Of a DNA stretch of 64,000 nucleotides, positions 52,857 to 61,587 are shown one piece after another. The stretch is from Streptomyces yangpuensis (GTDB lineage: Bacteria > Actinomycetota > Actinomycetes > Streptomycetales > Streptomycetaceae): contig NZ_LBMK01000007.1 in assembly GCF_001005295.1 (NCBI RefSeq), forward strand, positions 167,920 to 231,919, given 5' to 3'. Numbering within the stretch: position 1 is the first letter of the stretch; every line of letters begins with the position of its first letter. The translations under genes and the position numbers were made by a program. The notes beneath the pieces are model-generated. The model was given only the letters and a program-made list of their open reading frames with translations, had not been told where the DNA came from and did not search any database.

Positions 52857-54059
52857 CTACCCCCAGACGTTCGATCCGCCGGTTTGCGTTCCCCGGACGT
52901 GGCGAGCGGTGTGCGATGCGGTCGCGGCGGCAGGCCGGGGGAAGTAGGTTTCGAGCGCACCGCGGCGACGGATGTCGAGGGTGGCGCAGTGGAACGACCC
53001 GCCGAACGGCGCGTAGTGCAGAAGGTCGCAAGGGACGGGCTCGAAGCCCCACCCCTCGAGGGCGCGCAGCATGCGGGTGTGGTGGCGATCGGCGATCACG
53101 CGTTCGCCGTCGATCACCAGGACGTTCATGCTCAGCCACTTGCCGCACATTGAGGTGATCTTGAGCAGCCGTTCAGGGAGTGGATCGGGCTCGGGGGCGA
53201 CGAGCACGTCCCATCCGTCGAGAACCGTCGGCAGGCGGTCGGCATCGATGTACTCGGGATTCACCAGTACCTTGCCCGGAGCGAGCGGGAGGAACGTCGT
53301 GTCGATGTGCATCGGGGTGCGGCAGCGGCTCTCGATCTCGTGGATGCGATAGTCGGGCCCCAGGTGGCGACGCAGCCACTCGATGCCCATCCGGTTGGTC
53401 ACGTTGCTCCTCTGGGCGAACAGGTCACGGCCCGCCCGCACGAAATCCGCTGCGTCGAACACCGGCTCGAACTCCGTGGTCAGGTAGCGCACCTGCCTGC
53501 CAGGCCTGGGGACCCGGTAGCTCTCATCGAACAGGGCATCGGTGAGCTGCGGCTTCGGAGCCGACGTCCAGCGCGCGCCGCGACGGAAGTAGCCCTTGAC
53601 GAGGGGGCGATAGGAGAACGTCTCGAAGTACCGGCACGGCCAGGCCATCGGGGTTTCGATGATCTCGTCACCGATCACCAGCAGACTGTCACGCGGGCAG
53701 CTGTTGGCGAAGCCGCGTGACGGCCAGTCCGGAGTCGCGTAGCGCCGGCGGTGGTCGACGGGGTCCGGCCGTCTGACCGTGACGCCCAAGGACCGCAGCA
53801 GGGCGATGAATTCGTCGAGCTCACGCTGCGCCGGCTCGACGATGGCGCGGGGATAGCGGAAGCCGGCGGCAAGACCCTGCAGCCGTCCGGCCCACATCGG
53901 GACGTTGCAGGTCACGATCGGGTGCCTGGACGGGAACGTCGCACCTTCCAGACGCCCGACCACGACCTCCTCCAGCGGGTCCCATTCGTTGTGCGAGCCG
54001 ACCGGTGAAACGAGGGGGTGCACGCCGTCGTCAGACGAGACAATCCGTGGCGATGACAT
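52857..54059 (-). CDS. Amidinotransferase (glycine/inosamine-type)
   Basis: 400-residue enzyme of the GATM/StrB1 family that moves an amidino group from arginine to an amine. The active-site pieces are seen: DAADFVRAGRDLFAQRSNVT (Asp), RTPMHIDTTFLPL (His) and GGSFHCATLDIRR (nucleophile Cys), with conserved GSHNEWDPLEEVVVG at the N-terminus. The start at 54059 is preceded by GGGGAG; the longer frame up to 54335 does not look coding. Related enzymes make guanidino groups in creatine, streptomycin and cyanotoxins. No companion genes of such clusters are here. A role in stress-linked osmolyte or specialised-metabolite making is open. Confidence 0.9.
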   Translation of the reverse strand: MSSPRIVSSDDGVHPLVSPVGSHNEWDPLEEVVVGRLEGATFPSRHPIVTCNVPMWAGRLQGLAAGFRYPRAIVEPAQRELDEFIALLRSLGVTVRRPDPVDHRRRYATPDWPSRGFANSCPRDSLLVIGDEIIETPMAWPCRYFETFSYRPLVKGYFRRGARWTSAPKPQLTDALFDESYRVPRPGRQVRYLTTEFEPVFDAADFVRAGRDLFAQRSNVTNRMGIEWLRRHLGPDYRIHEIESRCRTPMHIDTTFLPLAPGKVLVNPEYIDADRLPTVLDGWDVLVAPEPDPLPERLLKITSMCGKWLSMNVLVIDGERVIADRHHTRMLRALEGWGFEPVPCDLLHYAPFGGSFHCATLDIRRRGALETYFPRPAAATASHTARHVRGTQTGGSNVWG

Positions 54060-54445
54060 CGGACGGTACTCCCCTCGTCCCGCTGCCTCCGCCCCGCAAC
54101 CTGGCGCATCGGGCGGAGCGGACCCCGTACCCCCACGATGAGGGATGGTGACGGGCTTCGCGCGCCGGGCGCACTCCGGGGCCTGCGCGGGACGGCCGCC
54201 GCGTCCAGCGGGCGGCGTTGGGCCCGGCCGACGGCGGCCTGGAAACCTGGCGCCGGCGGACGGGCACGGGAGCACGCGCAGCGCACACGCCGGACTGTGT
54301 GAGCGTCCGCAGCCGAAGCACCGGTGGGCTGACATCGCCCAGGCGGGAGCACCGGAGGCGGTTCACCCGGAGGCCACCCGGTGTCCGTCCGGGTGTCCGG
54401 TAGTGGCGGTGGGGTTTGCCGGCCGGGCGTGCTTTGCTGGGGGGC
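54060..54445. other. Gap between amidinotransferase and IMPase-like genes
   Basis: Divergent intergenic region of 386 bases. Open frames on both strands show no steady coding bias; I see no gene, tRNA or clear hairpin. Confidence 0.5.
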
Positions 54446-55270
54446 ATGATCGATGAGTTCCTGGCCCATGGCCTGCCCGATGTGGAAGAAGCCGTCCGCA
54501 AGGCGGCGGCGATCGAGATCATGCCGCGATTCAGGCAGCTCGCCGAGCACGAGGTCGACCAGAAGAGCGGCCCCCACGACCTGGTGACCGTCGCCGACCG
54601 CAAGGCCGAGGAGCACCTTACGGCCTCCCTGACGCACCTGCTGCCCGGATCGGCCGTGGTCGGCGAGGAAGCCGTCCATGCCGACCCCACCGTGTACGAG
54701 GCGCTGCGCGCGGATGCCCCCGTGTGGATCGTCGACCCCGTCGACGGCACCCGCCAGTTCGTGAACGGGGACCCGGCCTTCTGCACCCTGGTCGCGCTGG
54801 CCGTGCGCGGCGAGATCCTCGCCTCCTGGACCTTCGCCCCGGCCCTGGAAGAGCTCGCCACCGCCGTCCGCGGCGGGGGCGCGTACGTCAACGGCGACCG
54901 GATCCACAGCGGTTCGCCCGAACCAGGCGCCGACCTGCGGGTCGCCACCGCGCACCCGCTCTACACCTCCGACGAGAACAAGCGCACCCTGGCCCGGCTC
55001 GACGTGCCCGGCGTCGCGGCCCGCCCCTGCGGCTCGGCCGGCCTGGAGTACCTGAAGGTGGCCCGCGGGGAGATGGACGCCCTCGCCTTCACCTGGCCCT
55101 CGGCCTGGGACCACGCCGCCGGACTGCTGCTGGTCGCCGAGGCGGGCGGTGCGCAGAGCACTGTCGACGGTGTCCCCTTCCGGGTGGACCGTGACAACGC
55201 CCTGCCGTTCGCCGTCGGCCGGGACGAGGCCACCGCCGTACGCGTCCGGGAACTGCTCCGGGGCCGATAA
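54446..55270 (+). CDS. Inositol-monophosphatase-family phosphatase
   Basis: 274 residues. Metal motifs VGEEAVHADP (Glu), VWIVDPVDGTRQFVNGDP (the DPxDGT motif) and WPSAWDHAAG (Asp), all complete. Members dephosphorylate inositol phosphate, histidinol phosphate or fructose bisphosphate; histidinol phosphatase is common for this type in actinobacteria. It is followed by the FAD protein gene with a 75-base gap. Confidence 0.9.
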   Translation: MIDEFLAHGLPDVEEAVRKAAAIEIMPRFRQLAEHEVDQKSGPHDLVTVADRKAEEHLTASLTHLLPGSAVVGEEAVHADPTVYEALRADAPVWIVDPVDGTRQFVNGDPAFCTLVALAVRGEILASWTFAPALEELATAVRGGGAYVNGDRIHSGSPEPGADLRVATAHPLYTSDENKRTLARLDVPGVAARPCGSAGLEYLKVARGEMDALAFTWPSAWDHAAGLLLVAEAGGAQSTVDGVPFRVDRDNALPFAVGRDEATAVRVRELLRGR

Positions 55271-55344
55271 GGAGTCCGGTGCCGCGTACGCGTCGCCATA
55301 TCCTGGGGGTGCAGGCGCCACCACCGGAAACGAAGGAGTCGCAC

Positions 55345-56763
55345 GTGCCGTCGATTTTCGATGTGGTCGTGGTCGGAGCGGGGCCCAACGGGCTGACGGC
55401 CGCCGTCGAACTGGCCCGGCGCGGCTTCTCCGTTGCCGTCTTCGAAGCCGCCGGCACGGTCGGCGGCGGAGCCCGGACCGAGGAACTCACCCTCCCCGGC
55501 TTCCGGCACGACCCCTGCTCGGCGGTGCACCCGCTCGGCGCCGGCTCGCCGGTCTTCGCCACGATGCCGCTGAAGCGGTACGGGCTGGAGTGGCTGCACG
55601 CCCCGCTGCCCATGGCGCACCCCTTCGACGACGGAACGGCCGCCGTCCTGTCGCGCTCGGTCGCGGAGACGGCGGCGTCGCTGGGGCCGCGCGACGCGGG
55701 CGCCTACCGGCGCCTGGTCGGGCCGTTCCTCGGCCGATGGGACACCCTGGCCCGGGACTTCATGTCCCTGCCGAACACCGCGCTGCCCCGCGACCCGGTC
55801 ACCCTCGCCCGGTTCGGGCTCGCCGGGCTGCCGCCCTCGACCTGGCTGCTGCGCCGGTTCCAGGACGAGCGGGCGCGGGCCCTGTTCGCGGGGCTCGTCG
55901 CCCACGTCATCGCCCCGCTCGGCGGGATCGGGACCGGCGCCGTCGGCCTGGTCTTCGCCCTCGCCGCACATGAGGGAGGCTGGCCGATGGCCCGCGGCGG
56001 CTCCCAGTCGATCTCCGACGCCCTCGCCTCCTACCTGCGCGACCTCGGCGGGTCGATCCACACCGACTTCGAGGTCAAGCGGCTCGACGACCTCCCGCCC
56101 GCCCGCGCCTACGTCTTCGACACCTCGCCGACCGCACTGGCCAGGATCGCCCGCCTCGGCCGCGCCTACGACCGCTACCGGTACGGCGCCAGCGTGTTCA
56201 AGGTCGACTACGCGCTGGACGGCCCGGTCCCGTGGACGGCTGAGGAACCGCGCCGCGCCGGCACCGTCCAGGTCGGCCCGCGCATGCGCGACATCGACGC
56301 CGCCCTGCAGCTCGCCTCCGGCGGCCGGGCACCCCGCGCGCCGTTCCTCATCACGGCACAGCCCAGCCTGGCCGACCCCGGCAGGGCCCCCGAGGGCAAG
56401 CACGTCTTCTGGGCGTACGGGCACGTCCCCGCCGGCTGGGACGGCGACCTCACCGACGCCGTCGAACGCCAACTGGAGCGCTTCGCCCCGGGCTTCCGCG
56501 ACCTGGTCCTCGCCCGCGCCACGGCCGGCCCGCCCCAGCTCGCCGCCCGCAACCCCAACTACATCGGCGGGGACATCGCCTGCGGAGCCGCCTCCGGCCT
56601 CCAGCTCCTGCTGCGCCCCCGGCTCAGCCTCTCCCCGTACTCGACGGCCCACCCGGCGGTCTTCCTCTGCTCCTCGGCGACCCCGCCGGGCCCGGGCGTC
56701 CACGGCATGTCCGGCCACAACGCCGCCAAGGCGGTCTGGCGCCACCTGCGCAAGGCCGCCTGA
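55345..56763 (+). CDS. FAD-dependent oxidoreductase (phytoene desaturase-like)
   Basis: 472 residues. FAD loop FDVVVVGAGPNGLTAAVELA, GGARTEELTLPGFRHDPCSA and the C-terminal GVHGMSGHNAAKAVW. The pattern is shared by carotenoid desaturases and a group of uncharacterised NAD(P)/FAD dehydrogenases. GTG 55345 has GAAGGAG six bases upstream. No carotenoid genes are nearby, so a carotenoid role is not supported. Confidence 0.9.
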   Translation: MPSIFDVVVVGAGPNGLTAAVELARRGFSVAVFEAAGTVGGGARTEELTLPGFRHDPCSAVHPLGAGSPVFATMPLKRYGLEWLHAPLPMAHPFDDGTAAVLSRSVAETAASLGPRDAGAYRRLVGPFLGRWDTLARDFMSLPNTALPRDPVTLARFGLAGLPPSTWLLRRFQDERARALFAGLVAHVIAPLGGIGTGAVGLVFALAAHEGGWPMARGGSQSISDALASYLRDLGGSIHTDFEVKRLDDLPPARAYVFDTSPTALARIARLGRAYDRYRYGASVFKVDYALDGPVPWTAEEPRRAGTVQVGPRMRDIDAALQLASGGRAPRAPFLITAQPSLADPGRAPEGKHVFWAYGHVPAGWDGDLTDAVERQLERFAPGFRDLVLARATAGPPQLAARNPNYIGGDIACGAASGLQLLLRPRLSLSPYSTAHPAVFLCSSATPPGPGVHGMSGHNAAKAVWRHLRKAA

Positions 56764-56786
56764 GGCCGCCCATGAAAGGACTCCCC

Positions 56787-57305
56787 ATGGTCCGTATCAC
56801 CCTGGTCCGCGGCGACATCACCACCCAGCAGGCCGACGCCATCGTCAACGCCGCGAACTCCTCGCTGCTCGGCGGCGGCGGGGTCGACGGCGCCATCCAC
56901 CGCAAGGGCGGCCCGGAGATCCTCGCGGCCTGCGAGGACCTGCGGCGCGGCCACTACGGCAAGGGCCTGCCGACGGGCCGGGCCGTCGCCACCACCGCCG
57001 GCCGGCTGGCCGCCGAGCACGTCATCCACACCGTCGGTCCCGTCTGGTCGCGGGAGGAGGACCGCTCGGAGCTGCTCGCCTCCTGCTACCGCGAGTCGCT
57101 GCGCGTCGCCGACGAGCTGGGCGCCCGTACGGTCGCCTTCCCGGCCATCTCGACCGGCATCTACGGCTGGCCCATGGACGACGGGGCGCGGATCGCCGTC
57201 CGTACGGTCCTGGCAGCCCGCACCGACGTCCAGGAGGTGCGCTTCGTCCTCTTCGACGAAGCCGCCCACGCCGCCTTCGAGGCGGCCGTCGAAGCCACCC
57301 GCTAG
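56787..57305 (+). CDS. Macro-domain protein (O-acetyl-ADP-ribose deacetylase type)
   Basis: 172 residues, a single macro domain of the YmdB/MacroD kind: LVRGDITTQQADAIVNAANS, LLGGGGVDGAIHRKGGPEIL and AFPAISTGIYGWP. It should bind ADP-ribose and remove ADP-ribosyl or acetyl groups. ATG 56787 has AAGGA six bases before it; an ATG at 56772 is the alternative. It follows the FAD protein gene after 23 bases. Confidence 0.92.
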   Translation: MVRITLVRGDITTQQADAIVNAANSSLLGGGGVDGAIHRKGGPEILAACEDLRRGHYGKGLPTGRAVATTAGRLAAEHVIHTVGPVWSREEDRSELLASCYRESLRVADELGARTVAFPAISTGIYGWPMDDGARIAVRTVLAARTDVQEVRFVLFDEAAHAAFEAAVEATR

Positions 57306-57309
57306 GGGG

Positions 57310-57792
57310 TCACACCGGCCGGCGCGCAGTGCCCTGCGCCGGGCGGGGGTAGGTCCTGGTCTGCTTGACGCTGCCGTACGCGAAGCTCGACTCGATCGAG
57401 GCGATCCCGGGGATCGCGTGGATCCGGTGGCGCACCAGGGCCTCGTACGCCTCCAGGTCCTCGATGACGACCCGGAGCAGGTAGTCGCTGCTTCCCGCCA
57501 TCAGGTAGCAGTCCTGGATGTGCTCGATGACCGCGACGTGCTCCTCGAAGAGCCGCACCGCCTCCGCCGTGTGCCGCTCCAGCCGGATCCGGACGAAGAC
57601 GGTCACCGGCAGTCCGAACGCGACCTGGTCGACCATGGCCGTGTAGCCGCGGATCAGGCCCGCCTCCTCCAGCCGCCGGACCCGGCGCAGGCAGGGCGAG
57701 GGGGACAGCCGGACGCGATCGGCCAGCTCCTGGTTGGAAAGACGCCCATCTGTCTGCAATTCCCGGATTATCTGCAGATCGACTGCGTCCAT
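57310..57792 (-). CDS. Lrp/AsnC-family transcription regulator
   Basis: 160 residues: helix-turn-helix (about 3-60; VDLQIIRELQTDGRLSNQEL and LSPSPCLRRVRRLEEAGLIR) and RAM ligand domain (about 70-150; VIEHIQDCYLMAGSSDYLLR). Such regulators sense amino acids. AAGGAG precedes ATG 57792. It is divergent from an EamA exporter and an aminotransferase, the usual setting for an Lrp-controlled amino acid efflux gene. Convergent with the macro-domain gene (five bases). Confidence 0.92.
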   Translation of the reverse strand: MDAVDLQIIRELQTDGRLSNQELADRVRLSPSPCLRRVRRLEEAGLIRGYTAMVDQVAFGLPVTVFVRIRLERHTAEAVRLFEEHVAVIEHIQDCYLMAGSSDYLLRVVIEDLEAYEALVRHRIHAIPGIASIESSFAYGSVKQTRTYPRPAQGTARRPV

Positions 57793-57803
57793 GGCCACTC
57801 CTT

Positions 57804-57857
57804 GGCAGATCCTGCCCCAAACGTATGTCCGAGAGGCAGAACTGGCAATCGGCTGCC
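57804..57857. promoter_or_regulatory. Candidate Lrp sites between the regulator and the exporter
   Basis: GGCAG-ATC-CTGCC (57804-57816) is a perfect inverted repeat and the same half sites recur as GGCAG (57835-57839) and CTGCC (57853-57857). TAACGT at 57871 may be the exporter -10 box. Confidence 0.45.
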
Positions 57858-57928
57858 CCGGCCGAAGACCTAACGTTGCCCTCGAACGGGCCGGACCGGC
57901 CCGTGTTCCAGAGGCTGGAGTGGATCCC

Positions 57929-58906
57929 TTGGTCGCGACGCACACCACCCGGGCGACCCTGCCTCCCGATGCGGCGGGCCCGCGCGCCGGACACCCCGGC
58001 CGGCGCGGGCTCTCCCCCCAGGCCCAGGGCATGCTGGCGCTGCTGGTGACGGTGTCGATCTGGGCGGCCTTCGCGCTCAGCGCCCGCGCCCTCAGCAGTT
58101 CCTCCCTGCTCCCCGCCGACGCCGCGCTGCTGCGGTTCGGCCTCCCCCTCGTCCTGCTCCTGCCCGCCCTGTGGCGGCGCCGCCGCGCCATCGCCGCGGT
58201 GCGGCCGGGCCCCGCCCTGAAGATCGTCTGCGGCGCGGGGGTGCCCTTCTTCCTGGCCGCGATGCACGGCGGAGCGCTGACCTCCGCGGCCTTCGTCGGC
58301 TCCATCGTCCCCGGCATGGTCCCGCTGTTCGTCTCCCTGATCATGATCCGGCGCGGCCACGGCGTCCCCAGGGGCACGCAGGCCGCCGGCCTCGCCCTGA
58401 TCGCGGCCGGTGTCCTCGCCCTCGTCTGGCGCTACGTCGTCCCCGTGGACACCGACGTCCTCGCCGGCTCCGGCATCCTCCTGGTCGCCAGCGGCCTGTG
58501 GGCCCTCTACACCGTGGGGCTGCGCGAGGTGGACCTCGATCCCGTCGGATCGATCGGACTGCTGTGCCTGCCCTCCTTCGTGATCATCGGACTGCTCGTC
58601 CTGACCGGGGTCCTCCCCACCGGGATCGCGCACGCCGCGGGCACCGACATCGCGCTCTTCCTGGTCGTGCAGGGCCTCGGAGTGGGGCTGTGCGCGGGCC
58701 TGCTCTACGCCTTCGCCATCCGGCGCCTCGGCGCCGAACGCAGCTCCGTCGTCGGGAGCCTCAGCCCCGTCGCCGTGGTCCTGCTCGCGATCCCCCTGCT
58801 CGGCGAGACACCCACCGTCGCCGTCCTCGTCGGCGTGCCCCTGATCACCGCCGGCGTCGTCCTCGCCAACCGCCGCCCCCGACCCGAGGTCCCCGCAGAT
58901 GCTTGA
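57929..58906 (+). CDS. EamA-family (DMT) exporter, Lrp-linked
   Basis: 325 residues with ten hydrophobic segments (from MLALLVTVSIWAAFALSARA to VAVLVGVPLITAGVVLANRR), two EamA repeats. TTG 57929 has GGAG eight bases upstream; GTG 57920 would be inside it. It is divergent from the Lrp regulator and overlaps the aminotransferase gene by eight bases, so it likely exports an amino acid or its precursor. Confidence 0.85.
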   Translation: MVATHTTRATLPPDAAGPRAGHPGRRGLSPQAQGMLALLVTVSIWAAFALSARALSSSSLLPADAALLRFGLPLVLLLPALWRRRRAIAAVRPGPALKIVCGAGVPFFLAAMHGGALTSAAFVGSIVPGMVPLFVSLIMIRRGHGVPRGTQAAGLALIAAGVLALVWRYVVPVDTDVLAGSGILLVASGLWALYTVGLREVDLDPVGSIGLLCLPSFVIIGLLVLTGVLPTGIAHAAGTDIALFLVVQGLGVGLCAGLLYAFAIRRLGAERSSVVGSLSPVAVVLLAIPLLGETPTVAVLVGVPLITAGVVLANRRPRPEVPADA

Positions 58907-60113
58907 GCTCCTTCCCACGCCGCCCACCGACCCGCTGTGGGACCTGACGTACGAGTTCGGCGGCGACGAGCGGCCCGAACGACTGAACCTCGTCCTCGGC
59001 GTCTACCGGGACCAGAGCGGGTCCACCCCCGTCATGGCCGCCGTCCGCGAGGCCGAGATCCTGCTCGCGCAGCGCTCCGATTCCAAGGAGTACCGCGGGC
59101 TGTCCGGCAACACCGCCTTCAACAGCTCCCTGCTCGACCTGGTCCTGGGCCCGGACGGGCCCGCCGAGCGGGCCGCGGCCGTCCAGACCGTCGCGGGCTC
59201 CGGCGCCCTGCGCCTCCTCGCCGACCTGGTCTTCCGTACCCGCCCCGGCGCCACGGTGTGGATCAGCGACCCGGCCTACGTCAACCACCGGCCGATCCTG
59301 GAGGCCGCCGGCCTCAAGGTCCGCACCTACGGGTGGCGCGACGCCGAGGGCGGCTTCGACACGGCCGGCGTGCTGCGGGAGCTCGCGGACGCGGGACGCG
59401 ACGACGTCGTCCTGCTCCAGGGGTGCTGTCACAACCCCTCGGGCGTCGACCCCCTGCTGGACGACTGGGAGGCGCTGGCCGAGTCGGCCCTGCGCGGCGG
59501 CTGGGTGCCCTTCGTCGACCTCGCCTACCACGGACTCGGCGACGGCCTGGAGGCCGACCTGCTGGCCACGCGGATGCTGGCCTCCCGGGTGCCCGAGATG
59601 CTGATCGCCGTGAGCTGCTCGAAGAACTTCGGCCTCTACAGCGACCGCGTCGGCTGCGCCATCGTGGTCGGCTCCTCGGCCAAGGCCGTGCGGCACGCCG
59701 AGACTGCCCTGCAGAACGCCGCCCGCACCCTGTATTCCATGCCGCCCGAGCACGGCGCCGCCGTCGTGACCACGATCCTCCAGGACGCGGGGCTGCGCGC
59801 CTCCTGGCGGGCCGAGCTGGACGTGATGCGCGGCCGGATCATGGCCAACCGGGCGGACCTGACCGCCCACCTCGGCAATCTCGGCTGCCCGGAGCAGGCC
59901 CGCTCGCTGGCCCGGCAGAAGGGCATGTTCTCGATGCTGCCGCTGACCCCGAACCAGATGCTGCGGCTGCGCAGGCAGTACGCCATCTACGGGACGACCT
60001 CGGGGCGGATCAACATCGCCGGCATCCCGGCCCACCGGATCCCGTGCCTGGCCCGGGGGATCGCGGCGGTCCTCGACACCGCCGGGGCGCCCCGCCCGCG
60101 CGAACTCGCCTGA
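58899..60113 (+). CDS. Aspartate/aromatic aminotransferase-like enzyme (class I)
   Basis: 404-residue PLP enzyme: SCSKNFGLYSDRVGC with the PLP Lys, VAGSGALRLLADLVF, QGCCHNPSGVDP and FVDLAYHGLGDG, as in AspC/TyrB. Overlap with the exporter gene suggests that both handle the same amino acid, such as an aromatic or branched one. A very strong hairpin follows 12 bases after the stop. Confidence 0.93.
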   Translation: MLELLPTPPTDPLWDLTYEFGGDERPERLNLVLGVYRDQSGSTPVMAAVREAEILLAQRSDSKEYRGLSGNTAFNSSLLDLVLGPDGPAERAAAVQTVAGSGALRLLADLVFRTRPGATVWISDPAYVNHRPILEAAGLKVRTYGWRDAEGGFDTAGVLRELADAGRDDVVLLQGCCHNPSGVDPLLDDWEALAESALRGGWVPFVDLAYHGLGDGLEADLLATRMLASRVPEMLIAVSCSKNFGLYSDRVGCAIVVGSSAKAVRHAETALQNAARTLYSMPPEHGAAVVTTILQDAGLRASWRAELDVMRGRIMANRADLTAHLGNLGCPEQARSLARQKGMFSMLPLTPNQMLRLRRQYAIYGTTSGRINIAGIPAHRIPCLARGIAAVLDTAGAPRPRELA

Positions 60114-60477
60114 ACCCGGACGCGCTCCCGGGCCGGCGCCCGTCGGGGCGCCGGCCCGGGAGTCACCGCTCGCTCACTTCGGGTCGGTGTCCTTGAAACA
60201 GCGGGAGTACACGACAGTCCCCGGCAGTCCGTCGATGCCATGAGCCATCCGCCGTCGCCGATGGCTCCCGTGGTCGACAGGTGCTGCCGGGGGCCTGGCC
60301 AGAGCCTGGAGAGTAGTCACTCGAACCCCAGGACGTCTCCTGAGGGAGGTGCGGCTCTTTCCGGTGATCCGGTGTATTGATGAGTCTCCTCCCTATTTGT
60401 CCTGAGTCAAGGGGTTCGCGGACGTAGGCTGGAAGAAATTCGCGTCGCGCTCCGCACCAGGCCGACCGGAGGTGGCC
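60114..60477. other. Gap before the sulfur-oxidation pair
   Basis: Contains the aminotransferase terminator and a divergent-looking regulatory stretch with CAGGA-CGTC-TCCTG (60329-60342) and a TGAGTC/TAGGCT promoter-like pair (60403-60408 and 60425-60430). A 24-codon minus-strand frame at 60174-60248 is possible but unsupported. Confidence 0.5.
60125..60162 (+). terminator. Terminator of the EamA-aminotransferase unit
   Basis: Sixteen-base perfect arms (60125-60140 and 60147-60162) with a six-base loop, 12 bases after the stop. Confidence 0.8.
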
Positions 60478-61587
60478 ATGACAGCAGCGCCGGATTTCCG
60501 GGTCGCCCGCGGGCCCGGCGCAACCGTCTGGGCACCCGAGACGGTCACCGCCGACCCGTACAACGCCCAGACCCCGTCGGCCGCGCTGGCCGAGCCGGTC
60601 ACCCCCGCGGCGGCCCTCTTCGTACGCGACCACTTCGGCATCCCGCCGACCGACCCCGCCCGGTGGCGGCTGCGGATCGGCGGCGCCGTGGCCACCGCCT
60701 TCTCCATCGGCCACGCAGAGCTCCTCACCCTGGAACACCGCGAGCTCGACGCCGTCGTCGAATGCGCGGGCAACGGCCGCAGCCTGATGCGGCCGGCCCC
60801 GCCCGGCGTGGCCTGGGGCCAGCGGGCCGTGGGCTGCGCACACTTCGCGGGCGTGCCCTTCCGCCTCCTCGCCGACCGCGCCGGGATCGACCCGGCGGCC
60901 GTCGAGATCGTCTTCACCGGAGCCGACTCCGGCACGGTCCGCGGCCGCCGGACGCCCTTCGAACGCAGCCTCCCGCTCGCCGTCGCCCGCCACCCGGACA
61001 CCCTCCTCGCCACCCGCATGAACGGCGAGCCGCTCACCCCCGAGCACGGAGCGCCGGTCCGTCTGCTCGTCCCCGGCCGGTACGCCGTCGCAGATGTGAA
61101 GTGGCTGGTCGGGGCACAGGCCGTGACCGGCCCCTTCACCGGGGTCTTCCAGGCCGAGGAGTACCTCTACGTCGACCCGCGCGGCACCCCCGAAGGCCCC
61201 GTGACGACCCTGCGGGTCAAGTCGCTCATCACCGAGCCCGCACCGGACGACGACGTGCGCCGCGGCCACGAGACCCTGGTCCGCGGCCACGCCTGGTCGG
61301 GCGACGGGGTACCCGTCCGCAGGGTCGAGGTGCGCGCCTCGCACGAGGACGACGGCAGCGACCCGGACCACCTGCGCGGCTGGCACGAAGCCGTCCTCGA
61401 ACCGCCGGCCGGGCCCTACGCCTGGCGGAGCTGGTCCTACCGGTGGACCCCGCAGCAGCCCGGACCGTACCGGCTGCTCTCCCGCGCGACCGACGCCCGC
61501 GGCGACACACAGCCGCCGCAGGCCCCGTGGAACGCCCGCGGCTACGGCTGCAACCCCGTGGCCTCCGTCGAAGTGGTGGTCGTATGA
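60478..61587 (+). CDS. Sulfite oxidase-like molybdopterin oxidoreductase
   Basis: 369 residues, cytoplasmic (no signal). The cofactor ligand Cys is in DAVVECAGNGRSLM near residue 97, and the region VGCAHFAGVPFRLLADRAGI and LVPGRYAVADVKWLVGAQAV matches the Mo-co and dimerisation domains of the sulfite oxidase fold. GGAGG precedes ATG 60478. It overlaps the persulfide dioxygenase-rhodanese gene as ATGA. It probably oxidises sulfite to sulfate; the cytoplasmic place is unusual compared with periplasmic or mitochondrial sulfite oxidases. Confidence 0.87.
   Translation: MTAAPDFRVARGPGATVWAPETVTADPYNAQTPSAALAEPVTPAAALFVRDHFGIPPTDPARWRLRIGGAVATAFSIGHAELLTLEHRELDAVVECAGNGRSLMRPAPPGVAWGQRAVGCAHFAGVPFRLLADRAGIDPAAVEIVFTGADSGTVRGRRTPFERSLPLAVARHPDTLLATRMNGEPLTPEHGAPVRLLVPGRYAVADVKWLVGAQAVTGPFTGVFQAEEYLYVDPRGTPEGPVTTLRVKSLITEPAPDDDVRRGHETLVRGHAWSGDGVPVRRVEVRASHEDDGSDPDHLRGWHEAVLEPPAGPYAWRSWSYRWTPQQPGPYRLLSRATDARGDTQPPQAPWNARGYGCNPVASVEVVVV

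Noticed and set aside
54145..54456. A plus-strand frame of 103 codons before the IMPase-like gene
   Set aside because: Its composition is random-looking and it overlaps the start of the real gene in another frame.
60174..60248. A minus-strand frame of 24 codons with one Cys
   Set aside because: Possible small peptide, but no ribosome site, no processing or transport genes and no coding bias to support it.
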